Shown piece after piece: positions 45,593-54,343 of a DNA stretch of 64,000 nt (its first letter is position 1; each line of letters starts with the position of its first letter). Source of the DNA: Saccharospirillum alexandrii_A (GTDB taxonomy: Bacteria; Pseudomonadota; Gammaproteobacteria; Pseudomonadales; Natronospirillaceae); assembly GCF_043641555.1 (NCBI RefSeq), contig NZ_JBHZRJ010000001.1:992001-1056000 (forward strand), written 5' to 3'. Below the pieces are notes generated by a model. That model was not told the DNA's origin and made no database searches. It was given only the letters and a program-made list of their open reading frames with translations. The translations under genes were made by a program, and so were the position numbers.

Positions 45593-46543
45593 TTAATCTT
45601 TCCTCGCGACTAGGTCATTGAAAGGCGGTGTTGGTATTATTGTCATAGCCAACTCGATGGCTCGGGATGCTTTAATAGGTCCATGGGGATATGCATCCAA
45701 GACTATTGCAGGAAGAAGACGTTGCGTGAGGTCTGAGTATGTGTATCCGTACGGCCGTTTTGCTTGTTCACCCGTGACCTCGACTAAGGCCAATAGATCA
45801 TCGTTGCTAAAGCCCGTCTCGTTCAAGCACTGTCGAAGGACCTCCAATCGCTGTATTTCGTTGGGGCGCTCGAACGCCAAAATATCAGCCGCGCGTCGGC
45901 GAATAGCTGGATCCAGAGCGTTCAGACGGTTCGTGCACATCAGCACTACGGCCGGTAAATGACTATTGGCAAGGCGATCAATGCCACGTATAAACGCATT
46001 CACACCTGCGCGGTCTTCGTGGTGCATTTGGTCGGCTTCCCTGGATTGTGCAAGTGCATCGGCCTCATCGACTAGCAAGATCACGCCGCCACGTGCTCTT
46101 GCGCCCATTGAAGATTTGAACTTGTTGGCCTCTTGGAAAGCATGTTCGAATGCTGCGGAGACCAGTTGAGTCATTTCGCCGACACGCCCCTGCCCGCGAG
46201 ATGAAAGACTTAGCGGTAGCAGAGTGATATCGATATCTTCTTGCCGAGCCACCATGTCCCCAATCGTTTCAGCGAGTTCCGTTTTCCCGGAACCGACATC
46301 ACCTGAGAGAACGACCAGCGGCGGTCGATTTAGCACAGCGTCGAGAAGTCCTGTTGCATGGGCATGATTCTGTTCCTGCCATTTCTGGAGACCTGCTGGA
46401 TTGATCAGAACACTTAGAACATTGCTCAGGCGCCGAATCTTTTCGTCCATACCAACCAGTCGAGCAAGTCGACTTTGTGAGTCGGTATCGGGAAGAATGG
46501 TGGGGCGTTCGAAAAGCCCTGGTGTGCTGTTGGTAGTCATCAA
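45593..46543 (-). CDS. cap6: CBASS TRIP13-like AAA+ ATPase (Cap6)
   Basis: AAA+ remodeller that unfolds the HORMA protein and so switches off the cyclic-nucleotide synthase. It has 316 residues. Walker A is GDVGSGKTELAE at about 81-92 and Walker B is GVILLVDEADAL at about 153-164. An arginine-finger-containing stretch (DPAIRRRAADILAFERP) follows, as in TRIP13/Pch2. The start is ATG 46543 or the next codon pair; it overlaps the HORMA stop. The order cdnC-cap7-cap6-nucC is diagnostic for type III CBASS. The central AAA+ and C-terminal lid regions are complete. Confidence 0.93.
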   Translation of the reverse strand: MMTTNSTPGLFERPTILPDTDSQSRLARLVGMDEKIRRLSNVLSVLINPAGLQKWQEQNHAHATGLLDAVLNRPPLVVLSGDVGSGKTELAETIGDMVARQEDIDITLLPLSLSSRGQGRVGEMTQLVSAAFEHAFQEANKFKSSMGARARGGVILLVDEADALAQSREADQMHHEDRAGVNAFIRGIDRLANSHLPAVVLMCTNRLNALDPAIRRRAADILAFERPNEIQRLEVLRQCLNETGFSNDDLLALVEVTGEQAKRPYGYTYSDLTQRLLPAIVLDAYPHGPIKASRAIELAMTIIPTPPFNDLVARKD

Positions 46544-47055
46544 TAACTCCTGACAGTAGCGCGGCCCAATGCTCGGCCGCCAGATGAGTACGTCTTGTCG
46601 TCGGCGAAATAGCCTCCGCTAACCAAGGGCTCGGGTGCGCCCGTGCGTTGAACGGGCAGTTGCTTTTTGATCGCGGTTCGCTCCTCCTGATTTAGATGGT
46701 CCCAAGCAGAGTTGTAAGTGAGATAGCTGTAGAAGAACGCCCCTACAACGTTGGCCCCCGGCCGCACTCGACCTGGATCGTCATCCAATCCATCACCGAC
46801 CAGCTCACATGCCTGATAACGCAGGGTTGGCTCAATCCAGTCACCATTACGCTTGAAGCCGTAAGTGACCGTGCCAAGATAACCTTGCCGTAGTAATTCC
46901 GTGATTTCGCCTTCGAGCAAAGCAATGTGGGCATCGTCTGGCGCACCGTAGAATCGCTGCATCCGCTTCAGATCGGCTGCTACCTTCGCCCCCAAGTGCC
47001 GGGCATGCGTCAAAGTGAATGTCTTGGTCTCGGTAGCGGTATAGGAATAACTCAT
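46540..47055 (-). CDS. cap7: CBASS HORMA-domain protein (Cap7)
   Basis: Bacterial HORMA protein that senses infection, probably by binding a phage peptide, and then activates the CD-NTase. It has 171 residues from MSYSYTATETKTFTLTHARH, the family's standard opening. LRQGYLGTVTYGFKRNG follows, and the C-terminal safety-belt region ends FADDKTYSSGGRALGRA. ATG 47055 is chosen over an upstream in-frame start that would overlap cdnC. It begins 5 bases after the cdnC stop, with GGGGTG as the ribosome site. One HORMA gene is present, which fits the single-HORMA subtype. Confidence 0.9.
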   Translation of the reverse strand: MSYSYTATETKTFTLTHARHLGAKVAADLKRMQRFYGAPDDAHIALLEGEITELLRQGYLGTVTYGFKRNGDWIEPTLRYQACELVGDGLDDDPGRVRPGANVVGAFFYSYLTYNSAWDHLNQEERTAIKKQLPVQRTGAPEPLVSGGYFADDKTYSSGGRALGRATVRSY

Positions 47056-47060
47056 GGTAT

Positions 47061-48026
47061 TCACCCCTGGAAAGCGGAGCCGAAGACCTTCTGCCAATAA
47101 CGCACGGTCAGCTCCTTGGTTGGTGCCCTAAGGGCGGCATCAATAGCATCGCCAGCGTCTAGCGCTGCATCTATGATCGCTTCTGCATTCTGGGAGGTAT
47201 AGAGCTTTGCCACGTTGTTTGAGGCGTTGATTGGGTCGAGGATTTGCACACGATCTGTGCACGGAGCCACCGTCGATGCGCCGTAGTAGTCTTCGAATAC
47301 GATCTGTTCTCTCAAGTTGCTCTCAGCGATATAGGTGAAGAACGACTGTAGCGCTTCAGGGTAATCGGAGATATCGGTACCGTTGTCGACTAGTTTGGCC
47401 AGGATCATTTCGATCATGAACGACTTGAAGCGGAATCCTTCCTGTTCCTGCTTCATGCGCCGTGCCCAATACTTGACCAGGCGCACGACCTGAGCGAAAT
47501 GCGTGGGCTGTGCCTGCTTACGATTACGTGCAAACTCCAGGTGCAGCGGAATGCTAGTTTCCAGAAATGAGCCATCGTCCTGGCTAATGAGATTGCCGCG
47601 CCAATCGGGCAATCCTGCGTACAGCACGGGAACGAAGTCCACGTTCAACCCGGTTCCACGGAAATTCACCGATACAGAGTAAGTTTGAGGTTGTACCTGC
47701 TCAGGACTGAAGTTTGGGAATGCTTTACGAAGCTTTTCGGTAAGGTAGTTCAGAAGGGCCTGGAGATCATGAGGTGCATCGGAGCCACTGATATAAACGG
47801 CCATGTCGATATCGTTGAGTGAGCGCAGGGCCGTACCTTTGGCCAAACTACCTGATAACTGGATCTTTTTCAGCGCAAAGTCTGGATAGTCATTCAGATA
47901 GCCCTCCAGCTTATCGCGGAGTCGGCGCGCTTGTGCCCGAAACTCATCAGCCTTATCTTTGGGTAGGTTGACGCGCTCTTCGGCAAAGCGGACGATATCA
48001 CGGTGATCGATGTGGTCTCTGGACAT
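47061..48026 (-). CDS. cdnC: CBASS cGAS/DncV-like nucleotidyltransferase CdnC
   Basis: CD-NTase that makes a cyclic oligonucleotide alarm, expected to be cyclic tri-AMP in HORMA/TRIP13/NucC systems. It has 321 residues. The nucleotidyltransferase signature GSLAKGTALRSLNDIDMAV lies at 59-77 with metal-binding Asp72 and Asp74, and the third Asp is at about 130 in LNVDFVPVL. The C-terminal helical part (LVKYWARRMKQEQEGF, then SFMIEMILAK) matches the OAS-like fold. It is the first gene of the CBASS unit and is divergent from the regulator pair. All catalytic residues are present. Confidence 0.95.
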   Translation of the reverse strand: MSRDHIDHRDIVRFAEERVNLPKDKADEFRAQARRLRDKLEGYLNDYPDFALKKIQLSGSLAKGTALRSLNDIDMAVYISGSDAPHDLQALLNYLTEKLRKAFPNFSPEQVQPQTYSVSVNFRGTGLNVDFVPVLYAGLPDWRGNLISQDDGSFLETSIPLHLEFARNRKQAQPTHFAQVVRLVKYWARRMKQEQEGFRFKSFMIEMILAKLVDNGTDISDYPEALQSFFTYIAESNLREQIVFEDYYGASTVAPCTDRVQILDPINASNNVAKLYTSQNAEAIIDAALDAGDAIDAALRAPTKELTVRYWQKVFGSAFQG

Positions 48027-48100
48027 ATGAACATGCTCCTACTGTAGTCAGGTAGGGCTGTCCGATTAGGTCACCTTGAGCGCGTTCAGAAAGCCCGAAA

Positions 48101-48118
48101 AGTTCGATATAGCGAACT
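48101..48118. promoter_or_regulatory. perfect dyad in the cdnC / capH divergent promoter region
   Basis: AGTTCG-ATATAG-CGAACT is a perfect 6+6 inverted repeat about 75 bases from the cdnC start and 95 from the capH start. An extra half-site AGTTCGG lies near 48160. It is the obvious candidate operator for the helix-turn-helix repressor encoded next to it. The spacing fits a dimer binding site. Confidence 0.7.
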
Positions 48119-48213
48119 TAATGACATTCTAAAGCGAATTCCTTGATTGTCAAACAAAAAGTTCGGAGTCGTGGTATTATTTGGATTCACATGACTTAAT
48201 AGGAGGCGAGATT

Positions 48214-48537
48214 ATGGCCACCCGTCTCGGGGAAAAGCTGCGCGAGTTAAGAAAGGAGCGCAAGCTTACCCTTGAAAAGCTGGCAATTACTGCTGGCTTA
48301 AGTAAGAGCTATCTCTGGGAACTTGAGAATCGTGAGTCCCAGCGGCCTTCCGCGGAAAAGCTCACTGCACTAGCCGACGCGTTGGGAGTGACTGTATCTT
48401 ATTTCTTTGAGGAGGATGTTCGCGCTCCGGAAGAGCGACACTTGGATGAAGCGTTCTTTCGGGGCTATCAAAAGCTTGAACCAGAAGCCAAGGATCAGCT
48501 TCGTAAGATCCTCGACACATTCAAGAAGACTTCATGA
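48214..48537 (+). CDS. capH: CBASS-associated helix-turn-helix repressor (CapH-like)
   Basis: Small XRE-type repressor of 107 residues. The helix-turn-helix covers about 5-60 (LGEKLRELRKERKLTLEKLAI, then LSKSYLWELENRESQRPS). The C-terminal tail is helical and charged and ends DQLRKILDTFKKTS. ATG 48214 is chosen because AGGAGG lies 8 bases upstream; an in-frame upstream extension from 48181 has no such site. Its stop overlaps the peptidase start by 4 bases. Known CapH proteins repress CBASS until the partner peptidase cuts them. This pair is divergent from the CBASS operon, the expected arrangement. Confidence 0.87.
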   Translation: MATRLGEKLRELRKERKLTLEKLAITAGLSKSYLWELENRESQRPSAEKLTALADALGVTVSYFFEEDVRAPEERHLDEAFFRGYQKLEPEAKDQLRKILDTFKKTS

Positions 48538-49403
48538 CAGGAGACATATGGACGCCACAGCGCGCGGCCAACCGCCTTGTCAGGGTCGTCGAGACCGTCA
48601 GCCAGGCCCATGGCATTAACCGGTTCCCTGTGGATGTGCCGCTGCTAGCGCTGGAGTGCGCTAACATTTTCAAATGGACAGACCCGATAACAAAAGTCCA
48701 AGCGGCGGCTATTAAGGGCTTTGATGGAGCCTTATTTCCAGGGGAAGGGCGGAAGGAATGGTTGCTCCTCTACAATGATGCAGTGACCTCTTCAGGTCGT
48801 GTGCGCTTTACTCAAGCTCATGAACTCGGGCACTACATACTGCATCGGATGAAGAGAGAATCTTTTCAATGCAGTGATGCAGACATGCTGAACTGGTCTC
48901 AAGATGATCGCGACATCGAAGCCCAGGCAGACTTGTTTGCCTCGTACCTTCTGATGCCTCTAGACGACTACCGCAAACAGGTCCCCACGCAAGTCGACGT
49001 AGACATCCTCAGCGCTTGCGCAGAGCGCTACGGTGTGTCACTGACGGCGGCTATCTTGAAGTGGTTGCAATACACTGATGTAAAAGCTGTTTTGGTGATG
49101 TCCAACGATGGCTTTATCAATTGGGCTTGGTCAAGCCAGTCTGCGGCACGAGCAGGTGCATTCTTCCGGACTCGTGGCAATGTTATTTCTCTGCCAGAAG
49201 GTTCATTAGCAGCTAACCAGGAAGTTATGCATGATCGACAAGGCACTAAAATTCCCGCAAATATTTGGTTTCCGCATGCCGATCCGCATATTCCACTACG
49301 TGAGATGAAGGTAAACGCAACACAATACGATGCTACATTGAGTCTTTTGTGCCTGCCTCGATCAGCTGAGGTTTGGCCGCCATTTCACAACGACGAGGAA
49401 TAA
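48534..49403 (+). CDS. capP: ImmA/IrrE-type zinc peptidase (CapP-like)
   Basis: Predicted metallopeptidase of 289 residues. The zinc site HELGH lies at 96-100, followed by a conserved DIEAQADLFASYLLMP helix near 125-140 that supplies the third ligand. These are ImmA/IrrE family hallmarks. The C-terminal half is a GAF-like sensor domain in related proteins and here runs from about 165. In known systems single-stranded DNA or DNA damage stimulates CapP to cleave CapH, which induces CBASS. It overlaps capH in ATGA and is followed by a gap of 180 bases. The catalytic residues are intact. Confidence 0.88.
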   Translation: MTGDIWTPQRAANRLVRVVETVSQAHGINRFPVDVPLLALECANIFKWTDPITKVQAAAIKGFDGALFPGEGRKEWLLLYNDAVTSSGRVRFTQAHELGHYILHRMKRESFQCSDADMLNWSQDDRDIEAQADLFASYLLMPLDDYRKQVPTQVDVDILSACAERYGVSLTAAILKWLQYTDVKAVLVMSNDGFINWAWSSQSAARAGAFFRTRGNVISLPEGSLAANQEVMHDRQGTKIPANIWFPHADPHIPLREMKVNATQYDATLSLLCLPRSAEVWPPFHNDEE

Positions 49404-49585
49404 TGAATCGTAGCTTATTCGAGCTACGTCCATCCGTCAGAACATTGTTTGAAACGATGATTATGGATCGGTACTGCCGATACTCTTGCGGTTTTTAGCA
49501 ATGGTAAAGCACGGGCTGGTATGCAAAGCCTTGTTACACTACATATCAACAAGCTTGGATTCTGGAAACTACGGAGTGAAACGTG

Positions 49586-50356
49586 ATGTGCGGCGCAATC
49601 TACAACGTTAACGATCACCCTGCCTTACCCGGGATCCTTTCTGAGGCGGGCTACACCCGGGAAGAGATAGAAAAGATCCTGGGCACTGTCGTTAATCCAA
49701 AGCGCGAGTTGCGACCTACTGACCGGGTTCTAAGCATGGTACCCACTAAGGAAGGCCATCAGGTCATGTCCGCTGTGTGATGGCTGAAGCTCGACAAAGA
49801 TACACTGCAGCCCGATACCCAATGGGCTTCATTCAATTGCCAGTCGCGCCGAATTCTGACATCAAAAATGCACACCATCCCGCCGCGTAGTTATCGGGCG
49901 ATCGTGTTCGCACGTGCTTTCTTCGAGTGGCAGCCGATCTACCCCGGAGGGCGGCTCTACACGGCGCTGACTCCAGATGAACAGAAAAAACCACCACGGC
50001 CCATTGCCAAACACCGTTACCTGATTCACGACCCGGGCAAAATTATGATGCTCGGGGCCATGTGCAAGCACTGGATCGGGCCCGATGGGCAGCCGTTGGT
50101 GTCAACCGGGGTTATTACCTTGCCACCCCACCCTGACTTCCTGGACATCCACTACAAGTCGTTTCCTCTGGAGTTGCAACAGAACGAACTCAGCAGGTGG
50201 TTGGACAAGGGTATCCCGCATGAAGAATTCGAACCGATGTTTAATCTCACTGATTACAGGCGATCACTGGAGGCGGTTCCAGTAAATGAACCAGCGTTCG
50301 AACCTGTCGGAGATCCAGTTCCACTAGTACCAGGTGCTAAGACAAGCAATGGTTAA
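49586..50356 (+). pseudogene. HMCES/YedK (SOS response-associated peptidase) with in-frame stop
   Basis: Protein of the HMCES/YedK family, which covalently caps abasic sites in single-stranded DNA using Cys2. The N-terminus MCGAIYN has the catalytic Cys right after the start Met. The frame is open to residue 64 and is then closed by a TGA at 49778-49780. The same frame continues straight on to 50356 and contains the family's AFFEWQPIYPGG stretch. The codon before the following TGG-encoded Trp has most likely changed from TGG to TGA. A shorter product starting at 49868 would lack the catalytic Cys. It converges with and overlaps the broken umuC by 4 bases. Confidence 0.82.
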
Positions 50357-51408
50357 TCCAATCGCGCCCTTGGTACCTCAGTGAAACGTGTGGTGAACCG
50401 GGGAGAGAGTCGATCCTGGCGCATATTCGTAGGCCCCGTCTTTGTACCTTCACTGGCGAAAGTTATCGCTCCACGACATTCACTATTCAGTCGGTCGACC
50501 AGGCTCAGCAGTGCCTGCCGCTTGGGTTGGTTACTCTCACCCTGAAACAGATCCGGCTGCCGGGCTGTCAATGGGTAAAGGTCCGTCAGCAGAACACCCG
50601 CTTTGGCGTACCTGAACCCATCTCGCCATATGTGGTCCAGTAATCGGTCGGCTCGGTTTAGCAGCACACTGGTATCGTCCGTTGGCCAGGGTAATTGCTC
50701 GCTTATGCTATTGGAGTAGAAAGGATCACCGGAGAACGGACTGGTTCTAATGAAGATGCTGTATTGCCCGGCCACCATCGATTGGGCGCGTAACCGCTGG
50801 CATGCATTGGCGGTATAACGAACCAAGGCCTCCCGCAAAGCGCTGCGGTCGGTAACCCGCTGGCCAAAGGAACGGGAGCACATAATCTGCTGTTGCTCTG
50901 GCTGGGCGGTCTCCAGCTCTATACAAGACTCCCCGTTGAGTTCACGGACCGTTCTGGCCAAAACCACTGAGAATTGAGAGTGAATCTGGTTCGGGTCGGA
51001 CTGCGCCAGGTCCAACGCTGTGTGTACACCCATCTCCCTCAGTCGCTTGACCAGTCGGGGGCCGACACCCCAGACATCGCTCACATCCGTTAGCGCCAAC
51101 AGTTTCTTTTGCCGCTGGGGGTCAGTCAGGTCGACCACCCCCCGGGTGCCCCGGTACCTTTTGGCAGCCCGGTTTGCCAGTTTTGCCAGTGTCTTGGTTG
51201 AGCTGGCCCCTACGCAGACAGGGAGCCCGACGTTCCGGTAGATGGTCTCCCTTATTTGCCGGCACACCGGCTCGACAGAGTCGATACCCGTTAGGTCCGC
51301 AAAGGCTTCATCGATGCTATAGACCTCAACCCGGGGTACCAGCGATTCAATTGTCTCCATGACCCGGGCCGACATATCGCCGTTTATGTGGAATAGAAAG
51401 TCAAACAA
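50353..51408 (-). pseudogene. umuC: umuC-like Y-family DNA polymerase, 5'-truncated
   Basis: Error-prone polymerase subunit (UmuC/RumB type) that copies past DNA lesions with UmuD'. The 351-residue frame lacks roughly the first 70-100 residues of a normal 420-residue UmuC, including the first metal-binding Asp of the palm. Homology begins abruptly at GDMSARVMETIESLVPRVEV near 51381. The preceding residues MFDFLFHIN do not belong to the family. The rest is complete, with EVYSIDEAFADLTG (catalytic Asp and Glu), the CVGASSTKTLAKLAN region and the little-finger domain. The break lies 40 bases from the arsenic-permease stop, so the metal cargo apparently interrupts the gene. No umuD is found. Confidence 0.88.
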
Positions 51409-51420
51409 TGTTTCAGGGGT

Positions 51421-52380
51421 CTATGAAGGCTCTGGTATCAATTTACTCGGTACCCAATGCAGGAAGGCCACCATCCCGAACAACTCCACCAACGACTGGA
51501 AGACGATAACCACTACGGCGACGTGCCAGGCCTCTGGAAGCGCCAGGGCGATGGGTAATACCACGAACGAGTTGCGCGTACCGAAGCTGAAGGTCAAGGC
51601 CCTTGCCGACGGCATAGGCAGTCGGAAAAGTTTGGCTAGGGTCTTGCCGAGAAAGGCTGCAAAAACTAGGTAGGCGATGAAAATCAATAGAACCTGAATC
51701 AATACGCCGCTGAGACTTGTGACCGTGGTTACCTGTGAAGCGGCGATTACAAAGACAACCAGTGCCAGTAACGGCACGGGAAGTACAGCCAGGCACTGCA
51801 CCAGCTGTCTGGCGCGAGCACTTCGATGGCCTAGTCGTTCGGTTACCCAAGCCAGAACTAAGGGCGTCAAAATCAACCCGACGAAGGCGCCGATCAGGTG
51901 GCTGCTGAGCGCCGTTTCAAACTGATCCGTGCCGAGGAAAAGCCAAAGATAGAAAGGTAAGGCAAACAACTGGACCACCAAAAGCACGGGCGTGACAGCG
52001 ATGGCCAGCGCGGCCTCCCCCCTGCCTAGATGCGTAAAGCTGATAAACCAGTCAGTACAAGGCACCAGCAACACCAGCATCACCCCCGCCTGTACCGCAA
52101 ATGACAACGGCAGCAATGCAACAAAGATCCCCACTATAAGGGGAATAATCACAAAGTTACCAAGTAACAGTGCACTCAGAAAGCGCAAGTCCTTCAACGC
52201 TTCTCTGATTCTTGATAACGGGGTTTGAATGAAGGTCGCGTACAGCAGTACACCAAGTAACGGCCATAGCAAGGGTTCAAGCCAGGCCGAGACACCCGGC
52301 AGACCCATGCCGAGACCCATGCCCGCCAGAATGAACGAGAGATAAATCCAGGATTGCTGGCGTTCCATCCAGTCGCGCAT
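51421..52380 (-). CDS. bile-acid/sodium-symporter-fold arsenic resistance-type permease
   Basis: Membrane permease of 319 residues with about ten hydrophobic segments. The sequence fits the BASS/Acr3 superfamily; PLLGVLLYATFIQTPL, LLVPCTDWFISFTHLGRG with its conserved Cys, and SFGTRNSFVVLPIALALP are its recognisable stretches. Members in this subgroup are annotated as arsenic resistance proteins that export arsenite. It is the last gene of the mercury operon transcription order and lies 15 bases after the rhodanese gene. It could export another metalloid or an organic anion. The stop codon is 40 bases from the break in umuC. Confidence 0.75.
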   Translation of the reverse strand: MRDWMERQQSWIYLSFILAGMGLGMGLPGVSAWLEPLLWPLLGVLLYATFIQTPLSRIREALKDLRFLSALLLGNFVIIPLIVGIFVALLPLSFAVQAGVMLVLLVPCTDWFISFTHLGRGEAALAIAVTPVLLVVQLFALPFYLWLFLGTDQFETALSSHLIGAFVGLILTPLVLAWVTERLGHRSARARQLVQCLAVLPVPLLALVVFVIAASQVTTVTSLSGVLIQVLLIFIAYLVFAAFLGKTLAKLFRLPMPSARALTFSFGTRNSFVVLPIALALPEAWHVAVVVIVFQSLVELFGMVAFLHWVPSKLIPEPS

Positions 52381-52395
52381 GGATCTGTACCCGTC

Positions 52396-52719
52396 TCAGT
52401 GTTCCAGTGACAAGCCTGCGGCCTGCCACGCCTTTTTCCCGCCGATGTAATGGTAGACTTCGGTATAGCCGAGACTGTCCAAGCGTTTGGCGGCTCGGCC
52501 GGCGCGTTTGCAGTTATCGCTCGCACAGTACACGACGAGGGTCGCCTGCTTGTCGGGTAGTCGGCGGGGCGCCTCTTCCATGATGTCGTCGGAAACGATA
52601 TTGATGGCCCTTGGCAAGTGCATCTTGGCGAACGCATCGGCGGGCAAAGTATCTATCAGGATAAAATCTAGGCCTCGGGACTGCCAATCGAGCAGGGTTG
52701 TGGTATCAATCGTTAACAT
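52396..52719 (-). CDS. rhodanese-like protein
   Basis: Single-domain rhodanese of 107 residues that can move sulfur through a persulfide. The start is ATG 52719, where GGAGGAG lies 8 bases upstream; the longer frame to 52779 is not supported. It has DTLPADAFAKMHLPRAINI and the active loop VVYCASDNCKRAGRAA, with the catalytic Cys near residue 68. Placement between the permease and the flavoprotein disulfide reductase suggests a role in thiol or metalloid chemistry. No export signal is seen, so it should be cytoplasmic. Confidence 0.85.
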   Translation of the reverse strand: MLTIDTTTLLDWQSRGLDFILIDTLPADAFAKMHLPRAINIVSDDIMEEAPRRLPDKQATLVVYCASDNCKRAGRAAKRLDSLGYTEVYHYIGGKKAWQAAGLSLEH

Positions 52720-52815
52720 GGTGAAACTCCTCCATATGACGTGGGACCACTTTTTACAATAAACGCGGTCCCACCCCACAGTGGTCGGGCAAAAATGTTA
52801 CATACCTTAGGTACT

Positions 52816-54174
52816 TCACTCAGGCAGCATTGATTCGATGTCAGAAGCAGCGGAAGGGTAGGCGAAAGTGGCGTGTCGGATCGCATCGACACCGAGCCCG
52901 TTGCGCATGGCGAAGCCGAACAGATTAATGACTTCAGCCGCCTCGGGGCCGACCAGATGTGCACCTAGGATACGCTGGCTACCCTCTTCCACTAGTATCT
53001 TGTAGGCGTAGCAGGGTTCGTTGACGCGCCGTGCGGTGAACCAACCCGGCACTTTTTCGTGCTTGACCTTAAACTTAAGGCCTTGTCGCTTCGCGTCGGC
53101 CTCCAGCAGGCCGACTCGCGCGAGTGGCGGCAGGGTAAAGGCGACGCTAGGGATTCCGGTATAGTCCACGGTAGCCTCCTTGTTCCCGAGTAGGTTGTCG
53201 ACAACCGCGTGGGCCTCTAATGCGGCCACCGGAGTCAAGGGCAAGGGGCCACCGGCAGCGTCACCAACTGCGTACACCGCCGGGTTGGAGGAACTGCGAA
53301 AGGTTTTGTCCAGCTTGAGTTTGCCGTGTTCGTGGGTGATGTTGGCGGCATCAAGATCCAGTGCTTCGAGTGCTGGCTTGCGACCGCCGCTGTGTATCAC
53401 GAGATCGGTAGCGATATCGAAGCGTCCTTCCGGCCCATGAACCTGAACCTCGAAGCCATCGTTGAAATTGCGCACCGCCTTGACTTCGTGACCAAGTCGC
53501 ACGTCTACGCCTAGAGCGCGGGTGCGTTCGACCAGCAGCGCGACCAAATCCGGATCGAAGCCAGCCAGCGGTTGCTCGCTCCGGTTCAGAATCGTGACGT
53601 CAACACCGGCACGGGCTGCAATATGGGCAAATTCGAAGCCGATATAGCCACCGCCGACTAATACGATTCGGTGCGGCAGTTGATCCAGTTCAAGAAAATC
53701 GTCGCTTTTTATCAGATGCTCGGCGCCTTCGATGGGTAAGCGATGCGGCTCAGCACCGGTGGCAATGACGATGTGTCTCGCCGTCAACGTTGTGTCGCCG
53801 ACTTCCACGGTGTTGTGTCCGGTGAAACGGGCGCGGCCATGCCAGGCATCAATGCCTTGTTTGTTGTACGCCTGTTCGCGCTTTGCCGGCACCGGCTCTG
53901 TGAACGAGCGCTTATGGCGTTGCAGTGCGGCCCAGTCGATGCGAGTTTCGCCATCCAAAGTGTCGATGGCGCTCATGCGCTGGAAACCATCGATCACCTC
54001 GGCTGCAGCGATCAACATCTTTTTCGGGTCGCAGCCACGAAGCGCACAGGTACCTCCGAATGGACGGTGGTCGATGACCGCCACCGACCAGCCAGCCTTG
54101 CGGCAGTTAAACGCGGTCACGCTAGCCGCTGTGCCGGTGCCAATAACGATCAGGTCATAGTTTTTGTCGGTCAT
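52816..54174 (-). CDS. FAD-dependent disulfide oxidoreductase (glutathione reductase/MerA superfamily)
   Basis: Flavoprotein of 452 residues. An N-terminal FAD site (LIVIGTGTAASVTAFNCRKAG) is followed by GGTCALRGCDPKKML, which holds the redox CxxxxC pair. The NAD(P) site is IVLVGGGYIGFEFAHIAAR near 170. AVGDAAGGPLPLTPVA completes the FAD fold, and the dimer interface is at the C-terminus. It is not a second MerA: the C-terminal Cys pair is absent. A GGAGG before ATG 54174 decides the start. Near merA and a rhodanese it may reduce thiol or metalloid substrates. The substrate is unknown. Confidence 0.86.
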   Translation of the reverse strand: MTDKNYDLIVIGTGTAASVTAFNCRKAGWSVAVIDHRPFGGTCALRGCDPKKMLIAAAEVIDGFQRMSAIDTLDGETRIDWAALQRHKRSFTEPVPAKREQAYNKQGIDAWHGRARFTGHNTVEVGDTTLTARHIVIATGAEPHRLPIEGAEHLIKSDDFLELDQLPHRIVLVGGGYIGFEFAHIAARAGVDVTILNRSEQPLAGFDPDLVALLVERTRALGVDVRLGHEVKAVRNFNDGFEVQVHGPEGRFDIATDLVIHSGGRKPALEALDLDAANITHEHGKLKLDKTFRSSSNPAVYAVGDAAGGPLPLTPVAALEAHAVVDNLLGNKEATVDYTGIPSVAFTLPPLARVGLLEADAKRQGLKFKVKHEKVPGWFTARRVNEPCYAYKILVEEGSQRILGAHLVGPEAAEVINLFGFAMRNGLGVDAIRHATFAYPSAASDIESMLPE

Positions 54175-54343
54175 GGTTAATGCCTCCATAACTGGCACAT
54201 TGAGTTACCTTGACACACCAGCAAAGTATTCATCATTGCTCCGGTGAACCAGACGCCGGTGCACCTCTCCAGCGCCATGCTATTGATCAAAGATCTCGTT
54301 CTGGTGATCATCACTACCTATGGTTAGACTCTTCAGTGGTTCA

